Made by a program: the position numbers and the translations under genes
NCBI GenBank assembly: GCA_025504975.1
Contig: JANUWI010000012.1
Location: 1-64,000 of the forward strand
Length of the DNA stretch: 64,000 bases
Direction: 5' to 3'
Source of the DNA: Plenodomus lindquistii
Lineage: Eukaryota; Ascomycota; Dothideomycetes; Pleosporales; Leptosphaeriaceae
Notes under the pieces: model-generated
The model's input: the letters and a program-made list of their open reading frames with translations, nothing else
What the model was told of the DNA's origin: nothing
Databases searched by the model: none
Part shown: in pieces, positions 10,301-22,295 of the stretch
Numbering within the stretch: position 1 is the first letter of the stretch
Layout: the number at the start of each line of letters is the position of its first letter

Positions 10301-11971
10301 ATTATTAGAGGTTATAGTTAGTAGATTTCTAAATTCTATAGAAATAGGTCTAGCTTCTATCTAACTCTAATTATTCTCTAATTAGCTAGTATTAGTTATT
10401 TTCTATATTTTAAACATTTAATAAGTTTATAGGCCTTCTATAAAGGCTAGTTATTTCTTTTTATTTTTTAAAAAGTAGAATTTATTATCTATTAATAGAA
10501 ACAGGTATTAGTTTTACCTCTAATTCTACTAGATTATTAGTAGTCTCTAAATCTCTACTTTAGCGCTATCTAACGCAACTTTTCTAAAAGTAATCTAAAT
10601 AGGTAATGCTATAGAAGTCTAAATCTATAGGTTTTAGTTAACTAGAGATTTCTAGAATCTAGTTTTAAAATTATTAATAGATCTATTAGCGTTAATTAGA
10701 GCTAGAACTAGAGAGGTTTTAGAGGCTAGTTAACTAGAGAATTTAAATAATCTTTTTAAATAAATTTATAATATTATATAGGCTGTTACTAGTAAAAAGA
10801 TAATTTTTTTATAATATAATAGCTTAAAAATATAAAGTGCTAAAAAACGTTTAAATTAGTTTAAAAATATATAGAAGTACGCGCAGATTAAAAAACTAAA
10901 TAAATTATATTTTTATAGGCTTTATATAAAAGAATAAAAAAATTATACTTTTATAGTTCTATTAAAGAAGTAAGCTATATAGAGTAGAACTTAGTAGTAG
11001 TTCTAGGCCTTTATAGAGTTCTCTCCTTTCCTCTACTATATTAGCACGTAGGTAATAGTAAAGTAGAGATTTTTATAGAATCTAAACTAGGTATAGTATA
11101 GAGGTAGTTTAGGTAAAGATTAGTATAGTCTTCTATTTTTAATAAGCTTATATAGAGAAAGATAGAAGTAGCTTATAAAAAGGCTTCTATAGCTAAAAGT
11201 TATTATTATAATAGAATATAGCTTTATTACAGCAGCGGCCTATTAGCTTTTAAATTAGCTAGCTTTATAAGTAGAATAGGTAAGTTCTAATTAGCCTTTA
11301 GCTTAAATTAATATCGCGTTATATTATTAGAGTATATTATATAAAGTATAGTATTTATAATACTAAAAAAAAGTAGCTAGTTTAGTAGTATAGCTAGTTT
11401 AGTAGTAGAATATATTATAATATATAGTAGTATTTATATTATTATTAAAATAAAGTATATATATTTAGATACTATTATAAATTTAATTCTAGAAGTTATT
11501 AAATAGTAGTTAAAAAAAAGTAATCTATTAAATTAAATCTAGTTTAAACTTTTACTAGTAATTTCTATAGCTATACTAGATATACCTAGACTATTTTTTA
11601 TATTTTTTTTTAAAATTCTTTTATTTATTATATATAATTATTTTATATAAAATCTAGTTTATTTTATTAAGTATATTCTTTTTAGAAATAGTTTACTTTA
11701 TTATTTATATAGCATTTTTTTTATTTAAATTTAAATAGTAAATTTAAGTATTTTTTTATATAAATATAGTTTTTATATATATACTTTTTCTAAATATATT
11801 TTTTTTAATTAATTTTCTAGTAATAAATAGATTTTTTTTATCTACTAGTTTTATTAATATATAACTATTACTCTATATACTTAGATCTATTTTCTCTATT
11901 ATATTTTACAAGCATTTTAATATTAGAATAGTAGATAGCATAGTATTTATTCTATAGATTTAGTTATAAAC

Positions 11972-13141
11972 TTAACTACGTACTGTTATAGTAGGAAGTA
12001 GGCTTTGTTCTTCCTGACTTACGCGATTAATAAAGCTAGAGATGCCCTGCGCTGTCCACTCCTTACAACTCAAGATGTTGCCCTTGGGCGCTACAGCCTC
12101 GTCAAGGGCGCGCATGGGCGCTATATCTAAAGGCCGCATGCCAAACAGCACACTGAACTTGTCAAAGGGCGCCTGGTTGCCGGGCGCGTTCATGACGCGG
12201 TGCCAGCCCGCGCGCATGGCCTTGTTGCTGAAATTTTCGAGCATCCAGCCGCCGTTGACCAGGAGGTGGCCTGGCTGCGGCCGTACCCACACCCAGTCGT
12301 CCTCGGGCACCTCGTCACGCGCGTCAGGGGCGTGGCCGAGGCTGGCGGACCTCTGCACCTGCAGGCCGCCCAGCCAGTTGAACAGCAGCGACACCGTCGA
12401 GTAGTCCTTGTGCGCCGGGAAGGTCAGCTCGTGCTCCAGGTTAGCACGCTCGGCTGGCTTGCCCGGGTATCGGAGCAGGCGGAGGAATGTACCCGATGGC
12501 TGGGTGATGTCATGCAGCTGCTGCAGCGCCCCAGCTGGCAGCCCAAGTTCGCCTTCGAAGATGCGGAGGAGCGTCCCCGATATCTGGGAGGCATGTTGCA
12601 GCGCTGATCGGTAGGTCGCCTCGTGTGTCGCCAGCCACGGCGGCAGCACCGGCGTGGGCGGGTCCGCCATGAGTTCTTTGGCGGGAATATTGTACGTCTC
12701 GTGTAGCGCGGAGCCGTCGACGGGACTTTTCTTGGCAATGTACCTGCAACCCCTGTCAGCGCGCCGAGCCGTAGCGTAGCCGTTGCCTCCCGCCGAGCCG
12801 TAGCGTAGCGCATCCCCCCACACCTACCCCCGGTCAAACGCCCCTAACTCCTCCCTGATCTTATATTGTTCCTTCCGCTCCACTGGCAGCCCGGTGAGCG
12901 TGTCCTTGATCAGCCGGCAGCATTCAACCGCCTCGCGCAGCAGCTCCATGCCGACTTCGTGCCCGCGCAGGTCCAGGTAGAAGAAGCCGACGTGCCTCAT
13001 TGCGTGGCCCACGCGCTGTATTGCGCCCGCGTCGCCCGCGTCGAGCTGCAGGAGCGAGATGCTTTCCAGAGGCGCCGTGGGCACATCGTCGGGGAAGGGC
13101 ACTGGGTAGAGATCATCGTAGTGGAAGGTAGGGATGGACAT
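11972..13141 (-). CDS. 2-oxoglutarate/Fe(II)-dependent oxygenase (isopenicillin N synthase-like)
   Basis: There are two exons, 13141-12828 and 12743-11972, joined across an 84-nt intron (GTAGGT..TTGCAG), giving 361 aa. The N-terminal DIOX_N part contains HVGFFYLDLRGH and the junction GAFDRG/YIAKK. The catalytic half has the Fe(II) triad H-x-D in PAHKDYST and the distal His in GWHRVM. The position usually filled by RxS reads DKFSVLF, so 2OG binding may differ. The family hydroxylates, desaturates or epoxidises small molecules in the cytosol. The gene diverges from the PKS at 14510, so tailoring of the polyketide is likely (inference). The last ~10 codons run into the AT-rich block, so the original C-terminus may have been altered. 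Confidence 0.85.
12760..12810 (-). repeat. Direct duplication inside the oxygenase intron
   Basis: The 19-bp string CGCCGAGCCGTAGCGTAGC occurs twice, about 30 bp apart, within the 84-nt intron. The unit including spacer is ~30 bp. It expands the intron without touching the splice sites. Confidence 0.75.
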
Positions 13142-13328
13142 GCTGAAACTATCTCAGTAGAGCGGGCAGCGTGTGAGGCGAGTGAATGAACATTGAACAC
13201 GAGGGCCGCGGTTAGAGGCGTCTTTCTTTCTCTACTATATAGGAATACCACCATACCACCACTTGACATGCTACTATCCCCCACTCGCTGTTATCTCTCT
13301 GCATGCAGGTGGTGGTCTGACAACGCAC

Positions 13329-13453
13329 CGAGTACGGCCGCGATTAGTGATGCTGCGCATAGCTGTGCAGACAAAGCATGTACAGTAGACAACTCACGAG
13401 TATCGCCGCGATTAGTGATGCTGCGTATAGCTGTGCAGATACAGTATGTACAG
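13329..13453. repeat. Direct repeat of 57 bp, offset 68 bp
   Basis: Copy 1 (13329-13385) and copy 2 (13397-13453) share long identical runs, including CGCGATTAGTGATGCTGCG and ATAGCTGTGCAGA. They differ by a handful of substitutions. Confidence 0.85.
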
Positions 13454-14190
13454 CACCTAGGGGCTCTCGGAAACTTACGGGAGCTTGCGGAAGCTAACCC
13501 TACCAATCACAAATGTATGTTTCCTACGCCTGCCTTTGTTAGTGCTTTAGCAACTTCAATGCTTTAGCAAGGATATGGCCACATCAATGTTAATTAAAAC
13601 TTTCCTTGAATGGAAAGATAGACAGGGTCTTGCTCAAACTTAATATCAGACTACGTCTTCCTCGCCTTCAACGACATACTCATGACTAGACATGGGCGCT
13701 TATCAAAATTCACCGACACTACTCAGACACTCTGATCGTCCATTTTGCATTGCCAAGTACCAAGACGCAATATGAGCGCGGCCGAATCTTTCCAACACAT
13801 GGTGGGATCTGCTTTCCCCCAAGCCGTACGAAAACGTATCCCGCTTGAGGTGATGTACTGTGTACTCTACCACCTGGCATGAGTAGTGTGGGAGGGGGAA
13901 CGGCGTCGATGGGGTAGGGTCTGAGCACATTAGAGTCCTCATTATGTATCTAGGCCAATATGGGCAAGTTTTGCTGCTGACTGCTCTTGCATTCGCCTTT
14001 TGGCTGCTATCAATATGTCAATATCTGTCACGTAACCACTTGCCACTCCGGATCACACCTGCACTACGTATGCCAAACACCATAGTAGAGTGCCTAGGGG
14101 AACCCCACTCACGATAGTATTGGACGCTGTAAAAAAGGGGAACAGAACAACCATGGATGCTGTGAGCTCGCATTGTGGCCGCGTGACTAT

Positions 14191-14310
14191 ACCGTGACGA
14201 AGAGCGAGAATTGTCCGAAGTAAGAATCCGAATATCTTGCCTGTAGTCCTACCATGACGGGGAGCAAGAATTGTCCGAAGTAAGAAGCCGAATATTTTGC
14301 CTGTAATCGC
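14191..14310. repeat. Tandem duplication of 60 bp
   Basis: Two abutting 60-bp units (14191-14250 and 14251-14310) share the core GAATTGTCCGAAGTAAGAA. Most differences are transitions, as mild RIP of a local duplication would produce. It lies about 200-320 bp upstream of the PKS start. Confidence 0.9.
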
Positions 14311-14509
14311 TGTTGCCGCCGCTGTTATGCCGAGATCGTAGACGAATGCTGTAACGTGACCTTCCAGACAATGGCCAATGCCTGGTTCCACAAAAGGCGA
14401 CTTGGCATAAGCTACGTTCGAGCTACAAAGGAGAGCTGGTGGGAGGTCTTACTGAGCAGAAAGCACTATTTCTACGCCACCATAGAATCCCGTTTCAATA
14501 TTCAACATT

Positions 14510-17500
14510 ATGACTCCTCCTCCCACTTCAGACCCCCACTCTGACAATGATATCGCTGTTTGTGGTATTGGACTACGCCTTCCAGGCGGGGTAAACAGTG
14601 TTTTCGATTTCTGGAAGCTCTTGATAGAAGGACGAGATGCTCGGAAGGTGTTTCCAGAAGAACGGTACAGCACTGCGGGCTTTGACGACTCCCTGGGCTG
14701 GACCGCACCTATTAAGACCAAGCACGGCTATCTCCTCGAAAATGACTTGGCAGAGCTTGACACGTCGTTTTTCAATATGACTCGCGCTGAGGCAGAGCGA
14801 TGCGATCCACAGCAGCGTCAGCTCCTTGAAGTCGTGAGAGAATGCTTCGAGGACGCTGGAGAAACGAACTATCGTGGCCAAAAGATCGCTTGTTATGTGG
14901 GTACCTCAGGAGAAGATTGGCTTCGAATGGGTGCGTACGAGCCTTTTCATGTAGGTGGGTACGTGATGGCAGGGAATAGCGATCTCATGATTGCCAACCG
15001 CGTGTCTTACGAATATGACTTGAGGGGTGCCAGGTGCGTAATAACACTCCAGTTTCATTCCGCGCCTGCGAAAGCGTTTCTAACCTTACAAACAAAGCGT
15101 GGTGGTCAAGACGGGTTGCTCTGCATCCTTGGTAGCTCTGCATGAAGCGTGCAATGCGCTGAGGGCGGGAGATGCTCGAAGTGCTCTGGTTGCCGGCACG
15201 ATGCTCAACTTGGATCCGACAACAACGGCTCTCATGACAACTGAAGGTATTCTTTCCCCAGATGGCTCGTGCAAGACATTCAGTGCCGATGCCAATGGGT
15301 TCGTACGTGCCGAAGCCATTAATTGCCTGTACATCAAGCCTCTCAAGTACGCTATTGTAGATGGTAACCCAATTCGCGCCGTTATCCGGGCCACTGCATC
15401 CAATAGCGATGGCCGGAGCGTCACGCTCATGCAACCCAGTCGACTTGCTCATACCAATCTGATGCGAGGCGTTTATGCCAATGCCGGGCTGGATCCTGCG
15501 CAAACCGCATACGTGGAGGTACGTGCACCCGTTGAAGTTCCATGCTTACGCCAAAGAGAAGAAGGGCCTAGCGCTGACGTCGAGATAGCTTCATGGAACG
15601 GGTACCCCTACTGGTGATCCTATTGAGACGGGTGCCGTTGCTGATGTCTTTGGGAAGGAGGGCGTGTACATTGGCTCGGTAAAAGCGTTAGTGCAGATCA
15701 TGAACCGGCTTGGCTACAGTTAACACGGACAACTAGGAATCTAGGGCATTCGGAAGCATCGTCCGGCATTAGCAGTGTTGTCAAAGCTGTCCTGGTGTTG
15801 CAAAACAACACGATTCCCCCACAAATCAAGAGCACCCCACTGAACCCGAAGAGTAAGTCCGAATACGAATCACCGACACGTGACAGTTACTGACGAGGAT
15901 TGGCCACTAGTACCCTTCGCTGAGAACAACCTCACCGTGTCTACCGTCGCGGTTCCATTGCCCGCGGATCGCGCTGCGAGAGTCTCGGTCAACTCTTTTG
16001 GTATCGGAGGCACGAATGCTCATGCAATTGTCGAAGCATATCGTGACAGTGCACAGGAAAATATCGCCCCACCTGCTGACGACGCAGTGCTACTGCTCCA
16101 TTCCGCAAACACCGCCAAGTCCCTCCAACAGGCTATGGATAACTACCGCAGCTTTGTCACGGAGCGAAGCCAATCACTGTATGATATAGGATACACGCTT
16201 GCTGCGCACCGAGAGGCACTTTCCCACCGAGGATTCTCTATTGTGGATAAAACCGGCATTGTCCAAGTTTCAGGTCAAGGACCTACCACTAGCAAAACGC
16301 CAGAACTCTCGCTCGTGTTCAGTGGTCAAGGCAGTCAGTGGGCGCAGATGGGCCAGAAATTGATTGAGAAGGACGCCGGAGTGCGCGAGGACTTGCTCAA
16401 AATGGATGCCATCCTGCAAGGGCTTGCGCATCCTCCCACGTGGAGTATTCTAGGTACGCAGAGACGACCCACGTGCGGACGCTGTGTGGACTATTGCTAA
16501 TGTATGGGTGAACCAGAGGAGCTTGCTCGCCCCAAAGAGACGACTCGCATCAACACTGCCGAGCTTGCACAGCCATTGTGCACAGCTCTCCAGATCGCCC
16601 TCGTCAACCGACTGTTCCGCCTAGGCATTCGTCCCTCCGCGGTCGTCGGGCACTCGAGCGGTGAAATCGCTGCTGCTTACGCCGCGGGTATTGTGTCGCT
16701 CGAAGGAGCAGTCCTGCTGGCGTACTATCGTGGCTTAGTCACTAAGACTCAGTCTCTGGTTGGTGGCATGGCTGCTGTGGGACTGGGCGCGACCGTTGTC
16801 GCACCCCTCCTCCAGGATGGACTCGTGGTCGCGTGTGAGAACAGCCCGGAAAGCTGCACGATATCAGGCGACCGCGAGAAGCTGGAAGAGGCATCCGCAA
16901 TCATCAAGGCTCAGCATCCCGGCGCTCTCTTCCGCGTTCTACCGGTCGACATGGCGTACCACTCGCATCACATGTTGGATTTGGGCGCCCATTACCACAA
17001 GCTTCTGCAAGCAGAGTTCAAATCTCCTGTGCTCGATTCCCGCAAGGCTCGACCAACATTCTATTCTTCGGTATCGGGAGATGTCGTTGTGGACCCTTCG
17101 ATTCTCCAGGACCCTACTTACTGGGAGACCAACCTGACATCGCCGGTCAAGTTCTCCTCCGCCGTGAGTCGACTGTCACAGGACCAGCAGAATGCCGTCT
17201 TCCTCGAGATTGGGCCCCACTCCACCCTCGCGGGTCCAATTCGACAGATCCTGGCAGCGCAATCCACGGCAAAGCCGTATGTCAACATTATGAAGCGAGA
17301 GGACAACAGCCACGTAGGCTTCCTTCGCTGCTTGGGGGGTCTGTTCCGAGAGGGCGTCGAATTGAACTTCAAAGCTCTGTATCCCGGCGGTGTTTGTCTA
17401 CAGGGGCTGCCACTGTACCCGTGGGACCACTCGACCAAGCTGTGGTATGAGAGCCGCTTGTCAAAGGAAGTCCGCCACCGCAAATACGCCCCGCACAGCT

Positions 17501-20500
17501 TGCTCGGCGTCAAGGGCATGGAGAGTACGGCCATCAACCCTTTCTGGCGCAATGTTCTGTTTCTAGAGCATGAGCCGTGGCTGGCCGATCACCGTGTGGG
17601 CGCCGATGTTGTCTTCCCGTTTATGGGCTTCTTGTCAATGGCAGGCGAGGCAGTGAGACAATTATCAGATGCTCCATTCACGGGCTACGAGGTCCAAAAG
17701 GCGTCCGTCAATACAGCATTGGTGATTCCAGACGTCGGAGAGGCCAAGGAAGTCGTGACCAGCCTCCAACGTCGGACAATTCCGAACTTGGATGATAACT
17801 ACCCATGGTACGACTTTACCGTCTCCAGCTGGAATGGAAGCGGCTGGACAAAACATGCTCAGGGACGAGTAAGAGCTATTGCAACGACCAAGAAGAGTGC
17901 AAGTCTCGTGGATCGGGAAGAATTCCGACGCGATGTTGCGAAGTATCGCTTCTACGATGGTCTCAAATCCGTTGGACTCAGTTACGGCCGAGAATTTCAA
18001 AGACTGGACAATATTCGCGCCTCCGCCGATGAGAAGGTCAGAAAGGCCATTGCTTCCGTCATGGAGCCCGCCAGTGACCCCACCGGTCGTTACACGTGCA
18101 ACCCAGCCACCATGGATATGGCATTTCAGCTTCTGTTCGTTGCACTGTCGGCAGGAATGCCTCGCAGGCATAGGAGTCTGTTGGTCCCCACCTCTGTCGA
18201 AAGTATCACTGTTCGTGCGCATTCTGGAACTCTGCAGGCCGAAGCAATAGTCCAGGGCGAGTACGCCAGCTCGAACATTGTGGAATTGTCCTCCGATGGC
18301 TTGTCTGCGGTCGACATGGCCGGAGTGGTGTTCAAGAGTCTGTCTACTGACGCCAAGGATGCCGATGTTCACGCCGGTGGCAGGATTCACTGGCAGCCAG
18401 ACTTTGATCTCGTCGATAACGGTGCTCTGATCGTGCCACCCGGGGTACCAAAGGACCTGCGAACCCGCCAAGAAGAGATGAACTTGCTTTGCGAGCTGGA
18501 GAGTGCCTTGATCATCAAGGATCTCACGCCCAGTCAGCCACATTTCGCCAGATATCGCGAGTGGCTCAATCTCATGGTCGAGCAAGCCGAAGCTGGTCAG
18601 ATCCCGCTTGTACCACAGTCGAAGGAGTATGCACGGCTCTCGTCTGGCGAACGCCGCAGGTTGATCTCGGACATTGCCACTGAGTTTTCGACCCTAGACT
18701 GGCCCATGATAGATTGCTTGAAAATCACATATGACAACATCGGAGACATTTTCTCTGGAAAGACGGATATCCTGGAACTGCTCACCGAGGACCAGCTTCT
18801 GACCAGAACCTACAGCTCCGTCACCTTTGACTATTCCCAGTACATCCAGGCGTTGGCACACAAGAAGCCCAACATGCGGATCCTGTACGTATTGATGCTG
18901 GGCCTTGAATTCATGCATGCTCCCGCTGACTGACGTATTTCGTAGTGAAATTGGAGGTGGTACTGGTGGTGCCACCGAAGGTATCCTGCGTGCGCTGAAC
19001 ACTGGATCATCCATTCCAAAGTATTCTTTGTACACTTTTACGGACGTCTCTGCAGGTTTCTTCCCTCAGGCGAGAGATCGGTTCAGCTATGCTGCTAACG
19101 TGGAGTACAAGGTGTACGATGCATCGAAATCGCCAAAGGACCAAGGCCTGGATGTGGCTTCATACGATCTGGTCGTCGCTTTCAATGCCATCCACACCAC
19201 TGAATCCATTAGAGACACTCTAAAGAACGCACACGATCTGCTTCTGCCGGACGGAATGCTCTTGATCTGTGAGCTTTGCAGCGACACTAAGAGCCCCAAC
19301 TACATTTTCGGATGCTTCCCGGGTTGGTGGATGGGAGTCGAGGATTACCGCAGGTGGGATCCTTATATTTCCGTCGAGCAATGGGACACTGACCTGAAGG
19401 CGACTGGCTTCACTGGCGTGGAGGTTTCGGTCTTGGATCAGGTCGTTCCATATCAGCTGGGAGGCACTATTGTTTCCAAAGTCAAGCCGCAACGAACAGT
19501 GCAGCCGCTCGACCGCAAGGTCGCTCTGCTGACTACTCCAGGGTCTTCCCCGATCAGCGCAAAGCTAAATGGCGATCTCCAGACACTGGGCTGGGATGTG
19601 ACCACTTTTACCTTGGGGAGCAAGCTGCCTGAAGGCCGTGATATCGTCTCTGTGCTGGACCTGGAAGCCCCATTCTTCAAGGCCATCGACAAAATCGCAT
19701 TTACCAATTTCCAGGAACTTCTGAAGCAGCTCGGAAAGACGAAGCTGCTCTGGTTGATGCCACCCGCGCAGATCGATTGCCACAACCCCGATGCGGCCAG
19801 CACTCTTGGCGCGCTACGGACGATTCGCAACGAGCTGGCTCTAGACATTTTCACGCTCGAGTTGGAGGCCAACGACAAGGATCTATCAGAGACGACTGTC
19901 AAAGTTTTTGAGCTCGTCCGCCTCGAAGCAAGCGGCTCCAGACTTGACCCCGACAAGGAATTTGCAGTGCACAATGGCAAAGTCCACGTTGGTCGATACC
20001 TGCCATTTTCAGTCGAGGATGAAATCAAAACGTTCTCTGCGCCTGATGCGGCAAGTAGCAAGGCAGTGGTGAGCCTTGAGCAGCCGGGACTTATCGACTC
20101 TCTGAGCTGGAAGAACGTGGGAATAGAAGCAACATTACCAGCCGACAGCGTCCGTGTCGCGGTGCGCGCGTTTGGTCTGAACTTCAGGGATGTCCTGATT
20201 GCGATGGAAATTGTCGAAGATGGCCCCTTTGGATACTTGGGACTCGAACTCGCCGGTGTTGTCGAAGAGGTCGGTTCCGAGGTATCTCATCTCCGCAAAG
20301 GAGATCGAGTGGTAGCTTTCGCTACCGCCGGCTGCATGGCTACCAAAGTCAGCGTGCCTGCGAGTGCGGCGGTCGCTATTCCTGACAGCTTGAGCTTTGA
20401 CGAGGCGGCGACTGTCCCAATCTGCTTTGTGACCGTTTGGATCGCCATTGTAGAGCTTGCGAGACTTTGCAAGGGCCAGAGCATCTTGATCCATTCCGCC

Positions 20501-22295
20501 TGTGGGGGAGTGGGCCTTGCGGCTCTTCAACTCTCGCGATTGTTTGGCCTTGAAGTGTTCGCCACGGTGGGCAATGCCGAAAAGGTGCGGTATCTGCAGA
20601 AAGAGTTTGGTCTCGAAAAGGACCGAATCTTCACTTCGCAAGACACGTCATTCGTGGAGGGTGTACTGGGGAAGACCAACAACAAGGGTGTGGATCTCGT
20701 CTTGAACAGTCTGTCTGGAGAGCTCCTGCATGCTTCCTGGAAGGCTGTGGCGCCGTACGGCAAACTCGTCGAGCTGGGTAAGCGAGACCTCCAGAGTAAT
20801 GGACAGTTGGACATGCAGCCCTTCTTGGCCAACCGATCGTACTCGGCGCTGGACCTCTCCAGCTTCGTACGAGAAAAACCGGAGGTGGTGGGCCAGGTTC
20901 TGGCGATTGTCCTTCAACACATCGAGCATAAGAAATTGTCTCCGCTGCCGAAGAACGTGTTCGCAGCTACCGATATCGCGCTTGCATTCCGGCACCTGGG
21001 ACAGAGGGACCATATTGGTAAGGCGGTTGTGTCTGTGGATGTGACAGCACTCCACGAGGTTTCCACCGCTGCACCTCAGCCAGCAAAATTCAGATCAGAT
21101 GCATCGTATCTATTGACCGGAGGTATTGGTGGTTTGGGCCGATCCATCGCCACGTGGATGGTCGAGCACGGCGCTCGGCATCTGACGATTCTGTCACGCA
21201 GTGCCGGACGCAGCTCTACGAGCGATGCGCTCTGCCAAGAACTCGAGGCCATGGGCTGCGCGGTGGTCACGATCGCAGGAAAGGCTGACAGCCCCGTGGA
21301 TGTACAACGAGCGATCGACCAATCTCCAGTGCCCGTCCGAGGTGTCCTCCATCTAGCCATGGTCCTTCGCGTAAGTGATTGTTCCCCTTCCATTTGGCAT
21401 CTGAGTGGCTAACACGTGCGCGCAGGATTCCCCCTTTGTGGATATGTCCTGGGATCAATGGACCGACGTCATCGAGCCCAAGGTCACCGGAGCGTGGAAC
21501 CTTCACCATGCCCTCCGCGACCAGCAGCTGGACTTCTTCTGGTTGGCCAGCTCTGTGGTCGATGTATTTGAGCAGCCCGGTCAAGGCAATTACAGTGCCG
21601 CAAACACTTTCCTCGAAGCCTTTGCACAGTACCGGCACAATTTGGGCCTGCCTGCCAGTGTCCTCAACATTTGCCCCATTTCGGGTGTGGGCTTCGTGGC
21701 CGAAAACGACTTTGCCAAGAAGAATGCCAAAGCGCAGGGCATCTACTTTTTGGGAGAAAGTGAATTCTTGGAATACCTACACCTCTGCCTGATGCGATCC
21801 TCGCCATCCGCAACGCATCCTCAGGGATGGTGCAACGAAACTCAAATGGTCATGGGTCTCCGCTCCGAGAAGCACCTAGACGACCCGAACAACACGACCA
21901 ACTGGCGACAGGACCGACGCATGGGATACTACCACAACAGCACCATCGAGAATGCGACGAGTCTTGGCGGAGACGACGAGCTGAAGCAGTTTGTTCTGCG
22001 TGCCAACGAGTCCACCGAAGCGGTGACGTCGGACGCCGGTAAGCTGTTCCTGGCCAAGGAGGTAGGCAAGAAGATTTTCGAGTTCATGATGGTCCAAGAC
22101 GCCGACCAGGTCGACCCCAAAATGACCCTCTCCGAGATTGGGCTCGACTCGCTCATGTCGATTGAGTTACGTCGATGGATGCGGCAGGTGTTCGGCGTCG
22201 AGGTCAGTGTGCTGGAGATTCTGGGCTCGCACTCGCTCGAAGGTCTGGCGACGGTTCTCGCGGCGCGCTATGTCGAGAAGTTGGAACGGTCGTAA
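14510..22295 (+). CDS. Highly reducing type I polyketide synthase (KS-AT-DH-cMT-ER-KR-ACP)
   Basis: Eight exons: 14510-15033, 15098-15518, 15589-15686, 15737-15852, 15911-16453, 16517-18884, 18946-21370 and 21426-22295. They sum to 7365 nt (2454 aa) in one frame. Introns are 50-70 nt. KS has the active cysteine in KTGCSAS, plus ELHGTGTPTGDP and GSVKANLGHSEAS, the last two restored only by splicing. AT shows FSGQGSQWAQMG and GHSSGE. DH has the catalytic His in ADHRVGADVVFP and Asp in TMDMAFQ. The methyltransferase has LEIGGGTGGA. ER has IHSACGGVGLAALQL. KR has LLTGGIGGLG and GQGNYSAAN. ACP carries GLDSLMS for phosphopantetheine. There is no thioesterase, as usual for this class, so a separate enzyme should release the chain. 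It builds a reduced, C-methylated polyketide; the product is unknown. Confidence 0.95.

Larger units (their letters stand above)
4469..11970 (-). mobile_element. RIP-degraded Ty3/gypsy chromovirus (AT-rich block)
   Basis: This stretch is strongly TpA-rich with few CpA or TpG dinucleotides, the footprint of RIP (C to T in CpA context on both strands). It contains no open frames. Reading the minus strand and allowing for TAG/TAA stops created from CAG, CAA or TGG codons gives the order gag (about 10.3-9.5 kb), reverse transcriptase (8.0-7.6), RNase H (7.4-7.0), integrase (6.5-5.75) and chromodomain (5.57-5.37). That is the chromovirus order. I could not identify the LTRs. The flanks 4469-5350 and 10450-11970 should hold them but may also contain other degraded repeats. 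Confidence 0.85.
13142..14509. promoter_or_regulatory. Shared divergent promoter of oxygenase and PKS, with tandem duplications
   Basis: This 1.37-kb region separates two divergent start codons. I see no gene in it. It contains two pairs of direct duplications: a 57-bp unit at 13329-13385 and 13397-13453, and an exactly adjacent 60-bp unit at 14191-14250 and 14251-14310. Copies differ mainly by C/T and G/A transitions. Coordinated expression of the two genes is an inference from the arrangement. Confidence 0.6.

Noticed and set aside
15098..15140. KS active site KTGCSAS instead of DTACSSS as a sign of an inactive PKS
   Set aside because: The Cys is kept, both downstream His motifs are intact, and KTGCSAS-type sites occur in a subset of fungal HR-PKSs as I recall them.
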